Source of the DNA: Alisma plantago-aquatica
Taxonomy: Eukaryota > Streptophyta > Magnoliopsida > Alismatales > Alismataceae
DNA length: 64,000 bases
Assembly: GCA_963693085.1 (NCBI GenBank)
Contig: OY856410.1
Coordinates: 1,331,842,304-1,331,906,303 of the forward strand
Direction of reading: 5' to 3'
Part shown: one piece after another, positions 24,258-36,477 of the stretch
How positions within the stretch are numbered: position 1 is the first letter of the stretch
Layout of the letters: each line of letters opens with the position of its first letter
Made by a program: the position numbers and the translations under genes
Notes under the pieces: model-generated
The model's input: only the letters and a program-made list of their open reading frames with translations
Databases searched by the model: none
What the model was told of the DNA's origin: nothing

Positions 24258-25704
24258 TGCAATAGTAAACTATTTATGATATGCTAGTTTATCTGTATCT
24301 TCTGAATATATCCTATTTTTGGCATATTTGTATATTTCCAGTTTAATGGGTTGGATTGGACTAAACCAACAAGCACATATATAAGCAATGGCCCAGATGA
24401 TAATGTATATTCATTAAATCACGTTGAATAATTTTTAATAGATAAAATAGACTACATCTAAAAAGAACCTAAAAGCACAAATTGACTGGAACTAGAAGTG
24501 AAGTTGGAAAACTAAAACCTGGTAATTATGGTGCAGAACATGACAATCAAAGGTGGAATCATAGCTGACTATGCAGCTTCTCCTTTTTCATATTCCAAAA
24601 CTCCATAAGTTGATTAGCTAATCAGGTAAGGCCCTGTTTTATCACTAAATTGGCCAAACACCTAAGACATTGTTTTAACACTGCAAGTATTTGACTAAGA
24701 AGAAAGGTTGTCTGCACCGAAAAAGTGATTACCTTCATGCTGCAAGTCCCCAAAACAACAGTGTATACAAGTTGTTTACTAATGAGTAATTTACTTCACG
24801 GTCTATGAAATCAGACTTGTTGTCATAAGTCAGATCCACCTACATTACAAGAGCATAATGAAGACTTTAGCCACTTAGTTGTTGCACATACATATACTCA
24901 TAAGAAGCTAATAATAAGGTTATTCAGGAGGTCATTAGAGGGTGATAATCAATCAACAACATTTATTAAACAAACTAACTTGTAACTAGTAAAGTGGAAA
25001 TTATGTTGAGCCAACACTTGTTCTTTCACAATAGATGAAGTCAGGGGAATACCCAACTTTAACAATGGAAAATGACCAAAAGAAAACCACATCATATTGC
25101 ACATTTTTAAGTAACAAGCCATGTTGACAAAATATAGATATAGCTGAATTCTATAACCTCAACAACCCAAGGTAGGAAGTCACTAATGCTAAGACGAAAT
25201 CTCATAAATTACAAATCCCATATCCACTGACAGCTTGAGAAGCAGACACAAATAAATGAAGAATAATAGTTATTCTAGATGACTAGAATTCAGATATTGC
25301 CCAAAGAGCAAGAAACTCAGCCTACTCAAAGTCTTGATATAGGTTAGATCTATATATAGAGTGGACATATCAAGTTCATTAGTGGACTTCCTGTGGAAGA
25401 GAATGCTCACACATGAACTCATACTTGTTATTGATATTTTATAGAAATTTTCTGAGAAAAACAACATAAACTTGATCATGTATTCATGCTACACATAATT
25501 TTCACATCTAATGAAATAAGCTGAAGAAATATATATGGAATCCTTTTGGAAGTAACGAAAAATTGTGCACATGAATATATATTGAATTCCTATGTTGTTT
25601 ACAGGGAAGAATAGACACTAACTACCATATATACAAAGTGCCTTGTTTTTTGGAGGGAAACACTAGATCCTATTAGTTAATATCAAATGTACATCAAATG
25701 GTTA
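24258..25704. other. AT-rich DNA without recognisable feature
   Basis: No frame longer than about 70 codons, no repeat shared with the rest of the window and no LTR-type end was seen. It is probably old intergenic or transposon-derived DNA. Confidence 0.5.
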
Positions 25705-25706
25705 TT

Positions 25707-25904
25707 CTAGAATATGTCAAAGGTTATTTCTTATTTAGTGAATAAAATGAGTACATGACCCTCTCTTTTATAAGACAAGAGAGGTAGATATAAAGTAGAG
25801 CTAGGCAATATGGGATAAAAGTACAAGAGGCTTACAAAGCCAAAAGCCAAAAATACACTAAGTAAAAAATAACACAACACAATAAAATATATATACTAAT
25901 ACTC
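25707..25904 (-). repeat. Putative small Copia LTR
   Basis: Read on the minus strand, a TGAGGGGGAGT PPT (25905-25918) is followed by TATTAG (probably a decayed TGTTAG start), an AT-rich stretch, a TATA box (TCTTATAAAAGAGAGGG, about 25760-25776) and an end near GACATATTCTAGA. This is the usual build of short plant Copia LTRs. The stop codon overlapping the PPT (TGA GGG GGA GT) is also typical of Copia pol. The far LTR is not found. Confidence 0.45.
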
Positions 25905-25918
25905 CCCCTCAAGAAATA
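25905..25918 (-). other. Putative Copia polypurine tract
   Basis: TGAGGGGGAGTATTAG on the minus strand contains both a stop codon and the purine tract. Confidence 0.45.
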
Positions 25919-25985
25919 TAAAGGTGGGGGTGCTTAATCTCAACTATTACGTCATGGCCTAAACATGTTGTACAAAATCTACCTA

Positions 25986-26360
25986 TCACTTCGATTCAGA
26001 AACCCCTGGACTACCCAAAGAGGGAGATTGTATGCTTCTAGACAAAGGATGGCTGATGAAACTATCGGGGTTTTGGACTAGATGTTTATTGATGATAAGA
26101 TTGGATAATATTTTTCTTGTTAACAAATAACCACTCCTTTTAATTGAATCCTCTTCTTGTATTTCTGCAAGCTTTGAATATTTGTAAGAATCCACAAGGA
26201 ACATGCCCAGAAGGCCAATGTAGGCAAGTACAGGAGTCTTCAAATGAGTTTCTAACTTTCTATAAAAGCTTAGTTTGTACATCAACTCTTTTATGTATAG
26301 TTCATGTTTCCTTAATCTAAAACACGCAGGTAGTTCCCTATACAACCTATTATGTCTCAA
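25986..26360 (-). pseudogene. Unidentified open frame, minus strand (124 codons)
   Basis: The frame begins MRHNRLYRELPACFRL and ends GSPGVSESK. It is basic, with a short hydrophobic stretch (VLAYIGLLGMFLV, residues 44-56) and a Ser-rich end. I recognise no family. It lies right behind the Copia-like PPT on the same strand, so it may be decayed Copia coding sequence. It could equally be a chance frame or an exon of a dead gene. Confidence 0.2.
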
Positions 26361-26710
26361 GTGCTAGAAAGGACTAGAGATGAAACAAAGGCAATGAAAA
26401 TGTATATCAAAGAACAGCAACGTGGATAAACAAGCTGTTCACTGACAATGATTCTTATGGTTGTAAAGAGATGGATTCTGCCCCATCTCCACATCCATTA
26501 TCACCCCTTGTTGTAGATTCTCAGATATGAGTGACCTCATGCAGCGTTAGCTTTATCATCATTGAACTTTTCTATTCACATTACTTACACTAGAAGATGG
26601 TAGGTAAGTCGTAAATTATAGTTACTAAAACCAACTGCCACAACTCTGAGCACGGTTCTAAAATAACATAAATCAGGACTAAAAAAATATGCCACAATAT
26701 TGAAGTTTAC

Positions 26711-26802
26711 CTCTTTTGAAGTGCAGCCAAGAGCACCATTGCAGCCACACAGATTTGTGAGAGTTGGGGTGCTTCTAGACTGCAAAAGGGATATTGCATC
26801 GC
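26711..26802 (-). other. Exon-like segment with splice-site consensus
   Basis: On the minus strand, TTGATTTTAG precedes and GTAAAC follows a 92-base segment with higher GC than its surroundings. Two frames are open through it (AMQYPFCSLEAPQLSQ and DAISLLQSRSTPTLTN), so the true frame cannot be told. It could be an exon of a decayed or captured gene; no family recognised. Confidence 0.22.
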
Positions 26803-26899
26803 CTAAAATCAACCAATTTAGAGCCTATTCAGTAGTATGCTCTGTATTTGTCTTTGTGCCTACCATTACTGCTTGAGAAAGTGCTAGGTTAGTGGATAC

Positions 26900-27270
26900 T
26901 TCTAATTATGATTATATTTCTAAGATGACTAGATATTGTTCCCAATTAAATGGGGGCATACTTAGTGATAAACGGAAAAAAATCATTGATGTTTGTGACA
27001 TTCAGTTGACAGATTAGTCTTATAATGTTGAACATATAAGGGAGATGCTTAATGATTTAGTTGACAGACATAACATTATTTTAGGAAGAATCTACTATTA
27101 TGTTGGATGAGGAGAAAAATTATGAGACTAGTACCATTGATGAGGATTGGAATGAAAAACCTGTCAGTGACAATGACTGTAGATTTATAGATCTTAGAAA
27201 GAATCAAGCTTCCTTGACAAGCACTCTAGAATATCTTGGTCGTCAGTTGGAGCATGCATCACCCTCCTAG
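26900..27270 (+). pseudogene. Degenerate coding-like stretch, family unknown
   Basis: Two plus-strand frames joined by a shift near 27090 read as acidic, protein-like sequence (CSQLNGGILSDKRKKIIDVC, then EESTIMLDEEKNYETST and SLTSTLEYLGRQLEHASPS). Stops interrupt it. It looks like the remains of a coding sequence of a transposon or gene, but I cannot name it. Confidence 0.25.
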
Positions 27271-28160
27271 TAGTAGGAATGATTTTCGCACCACCTCGAC
27301 TTCAACATGAAAAACAAAAACACACATAGGAGTATACAAATTCGTTAAAGACAACCAAAATATTTCGAACTGAGTTAGATTGCATAAGAAAAACCACGGT
27401 AATAAACTTGTCATCCCTTTAAAATCTTCATGTTTACTTTCTAAAACCGAATCAAATTTGTAATATTATTTTCAAGTCACCTTTACAGCTGGAGAACTAT
27501 CACCAAGCTAACTCACATGAAATTTGTCTAGCAAGAACATGATACATTACATTACACTCATATCACCAACCAACTTTGTGTTTCATATGCCTACATGTAA
27601 AATATAATCATTAAAGTTCAGAATGCAAAAAACATCACACACAAAATGTTGTCCTACCCTAAAACTTTGATTAGATATTACTTTTGAGTTTTATCACATA
27701 GAAAATATACCATATTAATCATGGTGACCTAACCTAAAAACCACTACTGGATATCAATTTAGGACCTTTCTTCCAACAACTCAATATGTTAGGGAACACC
27801 TTTACAGGTCATTTGGTTGTTGTAATGGGAAATCAATATTATGATGGTCGTGGAAATGCTCATATTGAATACCCAATTATAGATCTATTGTAGATGATGG
27901 GGGATGCAAGTAGGACTCTGGTTGACAACTCTATAAAATGTATCATCCTTTACCATGGTCCAAGTAAAGAATCTATAAAAAAAATTGTACGGGGTATTTC
28001 CTGTTGAAAGCCATCTCCAACATTACCTTCATGATCATCCAAGAATAGATAGCCATCCCTTTGTCAAATAGATAGATTCCATAGATCTGCTTTATAGATT
28101 CTATAAAGCAACTTCAAATCAAAGTCATACAGAAAAGATATCCATCCATTGGTAGATCTT
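27271..28160. other. No feature seen
   Basis: AT-rich sequence without long frames, repeats or element ends. Confidence 0.45.
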
Positions 28161-28169
28161 CTCTACAAT

Positions 28170-28620
28170 GTCCTTGCTCCTAGGAAACCCAAGCACTCAA
28201 TACTTAGAAATCAACCTTTGTCTTGGCATTACACATGACTATGAGTCTTGCAGGCTTCAACACCTTTTTAAAAGCAAGAGCTTATGCATCCTTTTTCCCA
28301 GAAGCAACATCAATCATTCTCCTTTTCTACAAATTCTAGGCTTTCTTTCTATCCCGCTTCCTCTTGGCCTTCTTACTAAGAGGCTTCTCTTCCTTTACAT
28401 CACAAGTCTCACCTACATTCTTAGCATTGTTGTATGCCACCCACTACAACCTTTTTATCTTCTCTAGGAGTAAGCCTAATGCAACCTTTTTCTCATTTGC
28501 TAGAGTAAGCTATGTAGAAGCCTTTTTTTATCCCCATAAGTATTCTCTACAGTAGTTGCTACAGCTGCAGGTGCTGGTTAATTGCCTCATTTTCTTTTAG
28601 CAGCTCTTTTTGTACTTTTT
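28170..28620 (-). pseudogene. Lysine-rich degenerate coding stretch
   Basis: Read on the minus strand, pieces in shifting frames give PAPAAVATTVENTYGDKK, then KEEKPLSKKAKRKRDRKK and KKVLKPARLIVMCN. The composition (runs of Lys and Ala, then a hydrophobic patch) is protein-like, but frameshifts and stops break it. The plus-strand frame of 99 codons over the same bases is its shadow. Family unknown; it could be the basic end of a transposon protein or of a nuclear host protein. Confidence 0.3.
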
Positions 28621-28759
28621 TCCTATGTAGTGGCCTTAAGCTTTAGTGTAATTGGTCTTATCATCATTCCCACCAAAATATTAATTTTACTGGTTTGATT
28701 TTCTCCCTTTTAGTCTCAAAGTATATAGCTACTGCTTTTCCTGATCAAACATGTGTTTA

Positions 28760-30779
28760 AATCGAGCAAGAAGGATATCTTAGGGAAGACATTAGCTGGA
28801 GTGATGTGGAACTTGTACATAATTAGTTAGAATTGGATCTTATAGAAAAGGTTGTGTGATCATATAAACAATTATAATTCTTCCCTACTACAACATTTTA
28901 AAATATTCAGAACAAGTTACAAATTACTAACTACTAAATCACCTATAGAAAATAGGGGGAACTATAGCTTAAAAATAAGTTGCAGACAACAAAAATGATG
29001 AGGGGGGAGACAGGTTGGGAGGGGAGAGGGAAGGGTGGAGGATGAGGGGAAGTGAGTAAGTGTAGGGTTAGGTTAAAGGAGAAGGATGCTCCCTAAAGAA
29101 CATGTGAATACTGTGCTTAAATAGAGAATGGTAGATTGATTGTAGGTCATGTGAAATAATACAGAATCTCCTCATACTCAAAACTAATGAAAATAGCTAT
29201 ACTTTAGCTATGTTCATCGTATAAGATCGAAAACCCATCTTCTAGCAAAAAAATTGGTGAAGAATAGATGTACATCGCTAATCAAAGAGAACGTCTCTTC
29301 CCTCTCAAAATTGAAACAACAAACCAGATCATCCTATGACAGTAGAACTGAATCACACTTCACCAAAAATGCTGAGACCTCAATTTAAAAGTGTTAGATG
29401 CCAATGATATCTCAACCATGTTAATATCAAGTCGTCTTATGATATAATTATAAAAAATACTTCAAGAAATCGAAAATGAACAAACCTCTACTCAATAGCC
29501 AGGGAAGGGGTACAACAACAGTCTAACAACAATATTCACAGAAAATTATTGGTTTTGTACATTTATAACCAAAGACAATGCATTGTTGAAACCATATTGT
29601 TTGTGTGATAAGGAGCCAAAAGTTTGTGTGAGATATGTCCTATTTTAGAGGCATCAAACCGTTCATTTCTCACTATACTCTATTCTAGCATATTTTTTCT
29701 TTCCAAATGTATTATTGTGTAGCAAGAATAGGTGTGTTGGAATTTGATGAAGCAGATAACAACAATTCTCCCCTTTTTACTTTCGTTATGAGTTATTCTG
29801 ACAATAAGTTCCTACATTTGAAATATTAACATAGAAACCATGTACTAAGGAGCCCTTCACCAGAATAGCCCATTAGGAAACAGAGATTCTGCTCGGCAAC
29901 AATTAATCCTCGAAATATAATCTCATATAGAGGGCCTACTAGAGCTAGAAAATAGAGAGACCATATTTTTACAGAAAATTGGTAACAATAGAACTTATAT
30001 TAGTATAAGATAGTTGTCAAGTTGTAAAGGAACTTGTAAAGTGTCTTTCTAGTGGCCTTTGGATGGCAAGCAAGAACTAATAGTAAACAACTAATATGCC
30101 AAAGATAGACAAAGGAACCAACTCTAACAGTGAAGGACAAATGGATTTCATCTTCTACATTAGGTAGAGATATAATTTGATTGGAATATTACAATTCGAA
30201 CGGTGCCTGATGGAAGCACCCTGATATATCATTTTGGAGACTTCAAATATACTTGGTGTGAGCCAATCCATGAAGACCAGCCCACTCTAACACGTTGAGA
30301 AGGTATTGAGGTGGATTGGGCAAAGGAAATGCCAAAATGTGAAGGATGGAGAAGGAGACGTTAATGAACATGAACAAGGCCTTGATAGAGAATATGTTGC
30401 AACTTGGAATGCAGGAAAACCATACATATCCACATCCATTTCTAAATGAATATAAGCAAAAATAGATAGAGGCATATGGGGCTCCATTGTATTCCTACAA
30501 GCAATCCTATTCTATTTGTTTATATAGACTTAATTATTGTGAAGGCCTTTTATGGCAACATTACACGGACTACAATACCCAAATGCATTTAAGGTATATG
30601 TGGATATCTAGGCAGGAACCTAGATGCACATGACCTTGTGTCTACTAAAAACCCTAACTCCTAGATGATAGAGAAAAGTAAATGCATAAGTAATAGTGGG
30701 ATGCCTAAGCAGATTGTTATGTGCGCGAGGCACACAACCAACATTAGACTCCAACCTATCATACAAATCAGATTACAAG
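28760..30779. other. No gene seen; includes a purine-rich patch
   Basis: The stretch is AT-rich except 28998-29085, which is almost pure purine on the plus strand (GAGGGGGGAGACAGG and similar). No frame of note and no repeat ends. Confidence 0.45.
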
Positions 30780-30829
30780 TTTAGCACTTTGTAACGCCTA
30801 AATGATGGCACTTCAAGTAGTTATAGAGG

Positions 30830-31055
30830 CTTTTAGTGTCCCAAAAGTGCATTGGTCTTGTTGTCAACGACCAGAGGAATCATTCCATCACCTCACCAGA
30901 GAAGGTCACGTCAAGGAATATGTCCTTCTTCCTTTTTGATATCTTTAAGGGTATCTTGATGTTAAAGAGGATGAAGACCAACCTTCTAGAATCACAATAT
31001 TTAAAGATTAAGAACTTTACGAACGTGGTGAACCTTTATAAGAGAGAACTATGAC
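30830..31055 (+). pseudogene. Possible gag-like remnant, very weak
   Basis: One plus-strand frame reads RPEESFHHLTREGHVKEYV, which recalls the EECFQLK..IE.LIR.GHL.EFV pattern of plant Tat/Athila-type gag proteins. The frame stops after about 25 codons. A different open frame of 72 codons overlaps it. Treat this as a hint only. Confidence 0.15.
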
Positions 31056-31325
31056 TGCAACATTTCCCAAAAAATGCACTCATTCCTGAGAATGGGTAAC
31101 TAAAATATGGTAAGCAGAAGATATATCTTGCCAGGAAGGATCAATTCAGCATTCCAAATGCAGAAGAGCTTAATCAGAATAAGACATTACAGTCCAGGTC
31201 TTCAGAATAAGACATACCTACATATTTGAACCTTGTGAAGTCGGTTATAACTCTTCTAATGTGTTGATGTTGCACTGAACTAGCACATGATGCACCATTT
31301 GTAAGTCCATGTCTTCAGAATATGA

Positions 31326-31424
31326 CATACCTCCAATGGTGGCAGATCCTTTCATTCTGATGCACCATTTGTAAGTCTGGGCAAACATCTTTCTTCTCAT
31401 ACATACTTTGATGTCGGTGTGATC
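31326..31424 (-). other. Exon-like segment with splice-site consensus
   Basis: On the minus strand, CTATTAG precedes and GTATGTCA follows a segment of about 95-100 bases. One frame is open through it and protein-like (ADHTDIKVCMRRKMFAQTYK and on). Part of the segment is duplicated nearby (GATGCACCATTTGTAAGTC at about 31287 and 31358). Family unknown. Confidence 0.22.
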
Positions 31425-32692
31425 TGCAGCTAATAGAGAGAGTCTCGTTGATAAAGCACCAAGATTGGATCTTGTTGGGAATAAGACAGATCTATCTAAA
31501 CTAGGAATGGAAAGAAGTTAGTTACATTAGAGTGGGAAGGGAAAGATCACATGCACCATAAGCACCAAGAATATTTGATCACAATGCCGATCATGATTTC
31601 AATGTATGTAGGACAAAATTGAAGAGCAAGTTCATGCAACTATAATAAAAACATGTATAAATGAATTGGATATTCAACTTCAACCTCCTAACTTGCATTT
31701 AGGTACTAGATGCATATTGCAAATCAAGTTAGGCAACTATAATTGATAATGATTGCCTTTATATTAGTTGACAACTAGTTAGACGTTGCTTGAGAAAATT
31801 AATAGATTTGCACTTTTAAGTGTCAATGTCCAATCAACATGATGTAATTCATTTTCATTGAATTTTCAAGTCAGAAATGTCACTGACTATATAGAAAAAA
31901 GATCTTTGACCTAAAACTTTTGTAACATGTGTATGAATATGCTTTTACTTCCATTATAAATTCCAACTGCCTGTAGAAATGAATGCAGCAAGGTCTCTAG
32001 GAAGAGATAATAGAAATATTTGTCTAGCACAACGTCATGGCATTATAGATCCTCATTCGTAATAGTTTATGCATATGAGAGTTGAACTGTGAATTGAGTT
32101 GATATGAAAAATAGAACAAGTTTTTCACTTCTTGAGCACACAATAAACAACCACTACAATTAATTTTAATTGATCGATGTGACATGAATACTACCTTTTC
32201 ATGAAGGCCTTCTTTTCACATTGATTTTGGTGTGTTTTGTAAGGTATTCTATTGTACTAAACCAAACAAATTCTTTACATTCTAGTAGTATCTCTAGTGA
32301 TAATCAGTAAACTTCCTGATAAAAAGTCAACTGAATATAGGAAGACGAAATAGTCCTATCAAATTTGTTACATCAGTAGCCTAGAAAGGATCAGTCAGTG
32401 CTCCCATTGAGGGCTTTCTTTTGTAAAAAGGCAATAATTCCAGTTCACGAACTAGATTCCAGCATGAGATTTAGATTATAATGGAGGCTTGGAGTGATGG
32501 GTAGGCTGGGAATGAAGCAATATTCAATTATGCATTGTTCTTTCTCACACACTTACTGGTGATCTTCATCATATTCTCGAAAATGGGGAATGTAGGTTCC
32601 AACATTGGAAGAGAAGGTTAGATTTTCATACTCTATGTAATTTAGCAGGTATGGGAAACATAAATATAGGAATTAGGGGAGTTGAAGTATAC
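31425..32692. other. No feature seen
   Basis: AT-rich, no long frames, no repeat shared with the rest of the window. Confidence 0.45.
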
Positions 32693-32889
32693 CTCAATTT
32701 TTCCCTGCCATCTCGTGCATATCCTCTCCACCTTTGATTATCCTCGATCATCGCCTCTTCTCCGGCGGTCCATGAGGCGTAAGGAGGAGGTGGGTGGGTA
32801 TTGGTGGGGAGTAGAGGGATAGACGGGGAGAGGGCTATCATATGGGTAGCTTTGGCAGCGGAGAAGAGTGAGGGAGGAAGAACATGCAT
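32693..32889 (-). other. Possible first exon of a decayed or captured gene
   Basis: A GC-richer minus-strand frame starts with ATG at 32889 (MHVLPPSLFSAAKATHMIAL) and runs for 66 codons through a Pro/Ser/Thr-rich stretch into a polar end (TAGEEAMIEDNQRWRGYARD) before a GTATAC donor-like site at 32687-32692. The N-terminus, rich in Ser, Ala and Pro and poor in acidic residues, would suit an organelle transit peptide. No family is recognised and no downstream exon can be linked with confidence. Confidence 0.3.
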
Positions 32890-33019
32890 GATAAGTGGGG
32901 GTGGAAGTACCGGGGGAGATGCTAGTGCTCTGTGTGATACCGTGCCAACAGAGGGTAATGCGCGAAAATTTTGAATATTTCAAGTATTTTGGTTATTTGG
33001 AGGGGCGGGGAGTGAGGGG

Positions 33020-33203
33020 GAGATGAGTTGGGAATGAACATTATTTTGTAGTCATTATGATATGTAACTAATTTTGTAGCTAATACAATTAACTATGTTT
33101 GCTTTATTTACATGTTTATAATTTATAGGGAAAGGTAGTTTTTAACTACAAACATAATATATATAGTTAGAATAATTGTAGTTAAATCATCTTTTTTTGT
33201 AGT
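33020..33203. mobile_element. Possible CACTA-type transposon end
   Basis: The segment ends TTTTTTTGTAGTG, the reverse complement of CACTACAAAAAAA, close to the CACTACAAGAAAA terminus of plant En/Spm elements. TTTGTAGT/AACTACAA-like motifs recur several times in the preceding 170 bases, as subterminal repeats do. No matching left end was found in the window. Confidence 0.35.
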
Positions 33204-33974
33204 GATTGTTAGAAGATTTTCAAGAGGAAGAAGACGTAGAATAAGTACATGTCCAAAAGGATGTAACACAATTTTCTCTTAATATTAGCCATCTGTAAGA
33301 GGTAGAAGATCTCCACAAGGTCTTTCCCTATTGATCAAGGTTAGTGACTTGATAGTTCCTCATTTAATGTAAATGACAAAACATTGCAAAGTGGGCACAT
33401 AATTCTGTACATTGACCATGGTGACATGTAAATTGTGCATGGTGGCACTCTCACTGGCCACTTTGTCATACAAACTGGGTGCATAAGCAATAATTGAGCG
33501 CATGAGGGATTAAGTGGGTGCATTATAGGTCAATAATAGTGGGTATAACACTCATGAATCAGGTTTAATGGATCTTGTAGTATGCACTTTAGTACAATTA
33601 CTCATCAATCAAGAAATATACAATAAGTACAATGGAATTAATGATGGAGTGTGTTTAGGGAATAGATGGGTGCATTATAGACACTAGTCACAGTATTCCC
33701 CAAAATATAAATGCCAAAAGTAGCACTTGGGCACTCAATATACTAATTAGGTGGACAACACTTCCACACATAATAACTGGTTACACTACAGGTGTTTTTC
33801 CACACAAATTGGGAGAATACAAATAGGAAGTAGACACTTACAAAAATAAATGGTGCACACAAAAAAATGGGTGTACAGTCACAAAAAATTGGATGTGTTA
33901 TCATACAAACTCATTGTAGTAACATACTAACTGTGTGTATAAAAATTTCATTTTCCTCAATTTCATCATAACTT
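33204..33974. other. No gene seen
   Basis: AT-rich sequence with loosely repeated GGGTGCAT-like words. No open frame of note. Confidence 0.45.
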
Positions 33975-34524
33975 TGTTGGGTTTTATGGCCTCAGAGTAG
34001 GCAGTGGAAACAAAAATTTTAATGGCCATTAACCCATAACAGGAGATTGCATCAATGACTATGTAATGGGAAGGATGGTTTTAGAGATATATACCTGGTC
34101 CTGGGGCTTGCCCAATGACAATACCTCACATCCATGTGCGGTCTTCAATGCCATATCTTGGACGGTGTCTGTGCAGCTCCTGGTCTTCTCCATGGACTAT
34201 GGCCTCCACCACAGACTATGGATGACGTGTCCTCCTGAGAGGTAGACACCTCTCGCCTCTCCAGATAGTCAATGCGGATCACCTGGAACTCTGACCATTC
34301 TAGAAGAACTGGCATGAAGGAGACGACCCACCTGTTGGTGTACTAGCACCAACATGCTCTCCCAAACTTAGACTTCTTTTCTGTAGTTGTCTTTCCCTCA
34401 CTGTGCCTCCCTAGTCGGGTAGCACTTGTTCGTCTCTCCCAGTTACTAGAACCAGAGAGGACAACAACTTTTTAGAGCAACTGATGTTTGAGTTGTGCAT
34501 TCTGAGAAGCCCCCAATACCCCTC

Positions 34525-34532
34525 TATTTATA
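34525..34532 (-). promoter_or_regulatory. TATA box of the Copia LTR
   Basis: CTAATATAAATAGAGGGG on the minus strand; R/U5 would follow for about 550 bases. Confidence 0.6.
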
Positions 34533-34628
34533 TTAGATGGTACGGTCAGGGTTCCCAATCTGTTCAGGAGTAGAAGGATCCATAATTTCCATGAATAATA
34601 TGCACTACGACAGGAAAACTGATCATTT

Positions 34629-35363
34629 CACTAGTGAACCGGTCGGTTGGGAGTGTGATCTGATCGGTTCACCCAGTCTACCGGTCATTTCACATCCTAG
34701 ACTTGCCTACAATTGACTTTCCTCAATCGTTTCCAATTAATGGAAAGATTAATCCTTATTCCAATCGAATTGAAGTGAAATGTGAAAGTTTTCCTCCAAC
34801 TCAGTAAATCCCAATTTCCTCAGTTAGAAGGAATGTGAGATGCCCAGTTCACCAAGTGAACCGGTCGGTTGGATCACACCAGCCAATCGACTCACCTGGG
34901 TGAACCGGTCGGTTGGCAGTCCTGACATTGCCAATGCAGTCTCCAATCGACCTGACACTCTAACTAGCTAGTTCGATACTTGAACTTGATAGTTCACCAA
35001 GTGACCGGTCGGTTAGGAGTGTGAGCCGATTGGTTCACCCAGTGAACTAGTCATTTCACTTCTCATACTTGCCTACAATTGGATTTCCTCAATCGTTTCC
35101 ATTTAATGCAAAGATTAATCCTTATTCCAATCAAATTGAACAAGTGAAAGTGAAAGTTTTCCTCCAACCGGGAAAATCCCAATTTCCTCGATTGATAGGA
35201 CTATGAGCTGCCAATTTCACCAAGTGAACCAGTCGGTTGGCTCACACCATCCGATCGACTCACCTAGGTGAACTGGTCAGTTGGCAATCCTGACATTCCC
35301 AATGTCATCTCCAATCGACCTGACATTCTAACCAGCTAGTTCAATACTTGAACTTGATAGTTC
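34629..35363. repeat. 366-bp tandem duplication in the Copia U3
   Basis: The two copies (about 34629-34994 and 34995-35363) match over their whole length with many substitutions. Each contains several ACCGGTCGGTT-type words, AATCGACCTGACA and GATTAATCCTTATTCCAATC. The duplication lies upstream of the TATA box, where enhancer-type repeats occur in some plant Copia LTRs. Confidence 0.88.
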
Positions 35364-36463
35364 TGAGTCCAGTCAGTTAATTGTATGTTTAAATGAGTAC
35401 CTAAACACCTTTAGTCTCAATATTAACATCATTCATGGACAATATCCTCTTCCAGGGGTATCCTATGTGTGTGACCCTATATGTTCCAATTTACGTTGGC
35501 AGTGAATGTTCATAACAAATTATGACATCACAAGCAATGAGCGGAATCTAGTAACTCATCATTGCTACACAAGTAACTTAGAAAGTTGGAGAATAAATTC
35601 AACCTACAATCTATGATTAGTGTTATAGTGATCGTATAGTTCCTTTTTCACTGACATCCAGATTTAACTTGAGGCATGGATTGTCATCCTATTAAACATT
35701 CAATCCATGTTCCTTGACCTAGAGCAGACTGTCTCAGATGCATGTGAATTCACATATCATATATTGATTCAAATGAGTATGGGCATATGATTCTCAGTCT
35801 CGGTTATCAAGGGGCCCTAGATATCATACTCCTTGTAGGAGGGACAAATCCCATATCTATCACTCACAATCAAGTCCCCATGTATCAAAGTCACCCAATC
35901 ATCACCATTATAACAACCCATGTTTCTGGACTGCATTTGATGATGTCAAAGTTTAACCAATCACATGTGATGAGTGTAGTGATTTCAAGTCTAAGAACCA
36001 CAATCACCACCATCACTATGAGAGATGATTGTGACTACCATTCCATGGTATCCATGTATCACTCTCACGGTGGGACTGTCTTATATATTGTTCTCTAACA
36101 TTTATCTGTGTGCTTGACTTGATATTATATATCATGACTAATGAGACTCTATCATCATTCAAGACACACTCTAGTCTTATGTATTACTGTTGTCTATTTT
36201 TCTTCCATAGTAATATCTGACTAGGGACATAATAAGAATGTATGTAGTCTTATCATACATATGGTATCATCATTTAGGTCCTCAACATGATGAGATATGT
36301 CATTGAGTCACATCATTCTTTATACATATATCATGTATGTGTCATCATCTCATGAGTGAGACAAACATAATAGACATAAATACCTTTATCATTATCAAAT
36401 CAAGTATCATATGCCTCATTGCAATCATCATATGATTGGCTCTCTGGGCATACTATACCAACA

Positions 36464-36477
36464 TACTCCCACATGTA
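36464..36477 (-). other. Copia polypurine tract
   Basis: The minus strand reads CATGTGGGAGTA directly before the LTR start TGTTGG. Confidence 0.7.

Larger units (their letters stand above)
33975..36463 (-). repeat. Copia 3' LTR (about 2.5 kb)
   Basis: The LTR ends form a perfect short inverted repeat: TGTTGG at 33975 and CCAACA at 36458-36463. On the minus strand it starts TGTTGGTATAGTATGCCC just after a purine-rich PPT, carries a TATA box (34525-34532) about 1.9 kb in, and ends CCATAAAACCCAACA. The U3 holds a 366-bp tandem duplication. The neighbouring Copia RT-RNase H on the same strand confirms its identity. The length suits the long-LTR plant Copia groups (SIRE/Angela type), but lineage is inference. 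Confidence 0.82.

Noticed and set aside
32153..33203. A CACTA element bounded by CACTACAATTAA at 32153 and TTTTTTTGTAGTG at 33203
   Set aside because: Only about eight terminal bases agree, and the flanking triplets (AAC and ATT) do not form a 3-bp target duplication.
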